DNA from: Nodosilinea sp. LEGE 06152
GTDB lineage: Bacteria; Cyanobacteriota; Cyanobacteriia; Phormidesmidales; Phormidesmidaceae
Assembly (NCBI RefSeq): GCF_015207525.1
Contig: NZ_JADEWR010000030.1
Coordinates: forward strand, 1 to 51,757
DNA: 51,757 bases
Reading direction: 5' to 3'
Shown piece after piece: positions 51,250 through 51,757 of this stretch; position 1 is the first letter of the stretch; every line of letters begins with the position of its first letter. Both the position numbers and the translations under genes were made by a program. Below the pieces are notes generated by a model. The model did no database searches, had not been told where the DNA came from, and saw only the letters and a list, made by a program, of their open reading frames with translations.

Positions 51250-51757
51250 ATACCCAGAAATTCTCACCCGTCACCCGATAGACACTTACTTAGAAGCATT
51301 GCTATGCCTGAATTCTGCACCAGTGAATCACTGTGGGTTTTCAAGCGATGGATCGCTATATAGGCGTACCCCACAACACTCATTGATAGGGTGAGCGACA
51401 TTGAGAGGTTCGGTAACCTAAGTACTTGTTTACGGTACCTTACAGCCAACAAGACTAGTGCTCAAGTGAAATCTCTTGCAGACCATGGCAGTACCTGATG
51501 TCAGCGTTGCTCTAGCTGACAGTAACCAGGTTGCTTTAACTAAAAATTACTGGGACAGCACTGCCACAACAAGGACGAAATTTATCTTGTCAACCCGGTT
51601 GACACCGCAATAAATCTGGCTTATATTAGCAAAGCGCCTGAGAAAAGCGGTTTTAGCGAACTGCCTTGTTGAGGGTTAGCAGCGAACCTCGACAACTACA
51701 TAGTCTAGAAACAAAGCCAAGGTTCCTGTCAAGGATTAAATTGGTTCAACGATAGCA
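51250..51757. other. Right-edge intergenic region with palindrome
   Basis: No gene is supported in about 500 bases. TGTCAACC-C-GGTTGACA at 51588-51604 is a perfect 8-bp inverted repeat that could be a regulator or partition site. A related TCAAC-TGG-GTTGA lies at 47575-47587 on the far side of the rep/primase block. The word GACTAGTGCTCA recurs at 51453-51464. Confidence 0.45.

Overview
The window looks like accessory DNA, most likely plasmid or plasmid-derived, from a filamentous cyanobacterium. The evidence is the very frequent HIP1-type octamer GCGATCGC and its variants, the CoaR/CoaT cobalt-homeostasis pair that is typical of cyanobacteria, a GG-leader peptide beside an NHLP-type exporter, and many WGR, NB-ARC, caspase and Trypco1 proteins. 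A replication initiator with an upstream array of ten 20-bp iterons, a primase-like protein, a ParA/ParB-like pair and a catalytic-domain-only tyrosine recombinase argue for a replicon with its own maintenance genes. No rRNA or tRNA genes were seen. The left edge is an almost pure 93-base G run inside an open reading frame, so that contig end is suspect.

Layout. (1) 1-3.9 kb: a bacteriocin-type export operon on the minus strand (cyclic-nucleotide-binding protein, short HlyD-like protein, C39 peptidase/ABC permease cut by the edge), divergent from a 54-residue double-glycine precursor whose acidic core carries a duplicated nonapeptide. (2) 4-12.8 kb: a chlorite dismutase, a decayed copy of part of a solute-binding protein, an RTX metalloprotease, the intact solute-binding protein, a kinase/NB-ARC operon, a DUF2207 membrane protein and an NfeD-like domain. 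(3) 12.9-22.7 kb: a secreted collagen-like protein, then metal handling: coaR and coaT are divergent around a MerR-type operator, and coaT converges on a five-gene Dpp/Nik-type ABC importer. (4) 22.7-28.8 kb: a YhcG-type nuclease, a WGR protein, the partition locus, an integrase and two integrase remnants. (5) 28.8-47.4 kb: a defence island. It has a type I restriction system (hsdR, hsdM, and hsdS split by an IS1-family insertion whose removal restores the frame exactly), a RelE-type toxin-antitoxin pair, unknown small genes, a DUF262-HNH-AlbA fusion, and a divergent pair made of a Trypco1 protein and a 1539-residue caspase/NB-ARC protein ending in about 20 near-identical helical repeats. (6) 47.4-51.8 kb: the replication module.

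How the parts fit. Replication and partition maintain the element. Restriction, toxin-antitoxin and caspase-STAND genes defend it or make loss costly. The metal and peptide-export genes are the host-beneficial cargo. The most promising unfamiliar items are the GG-leader peptide with its repeated acidic core, the Trypco1/caspase-STAND pair, the DUF262-HNH-AlbA fusion, and a candidate centromere whose repeats lie inside the parB-like coding sequence. All assignments come from reading the sequence and from motif knowledge; no database search was run.
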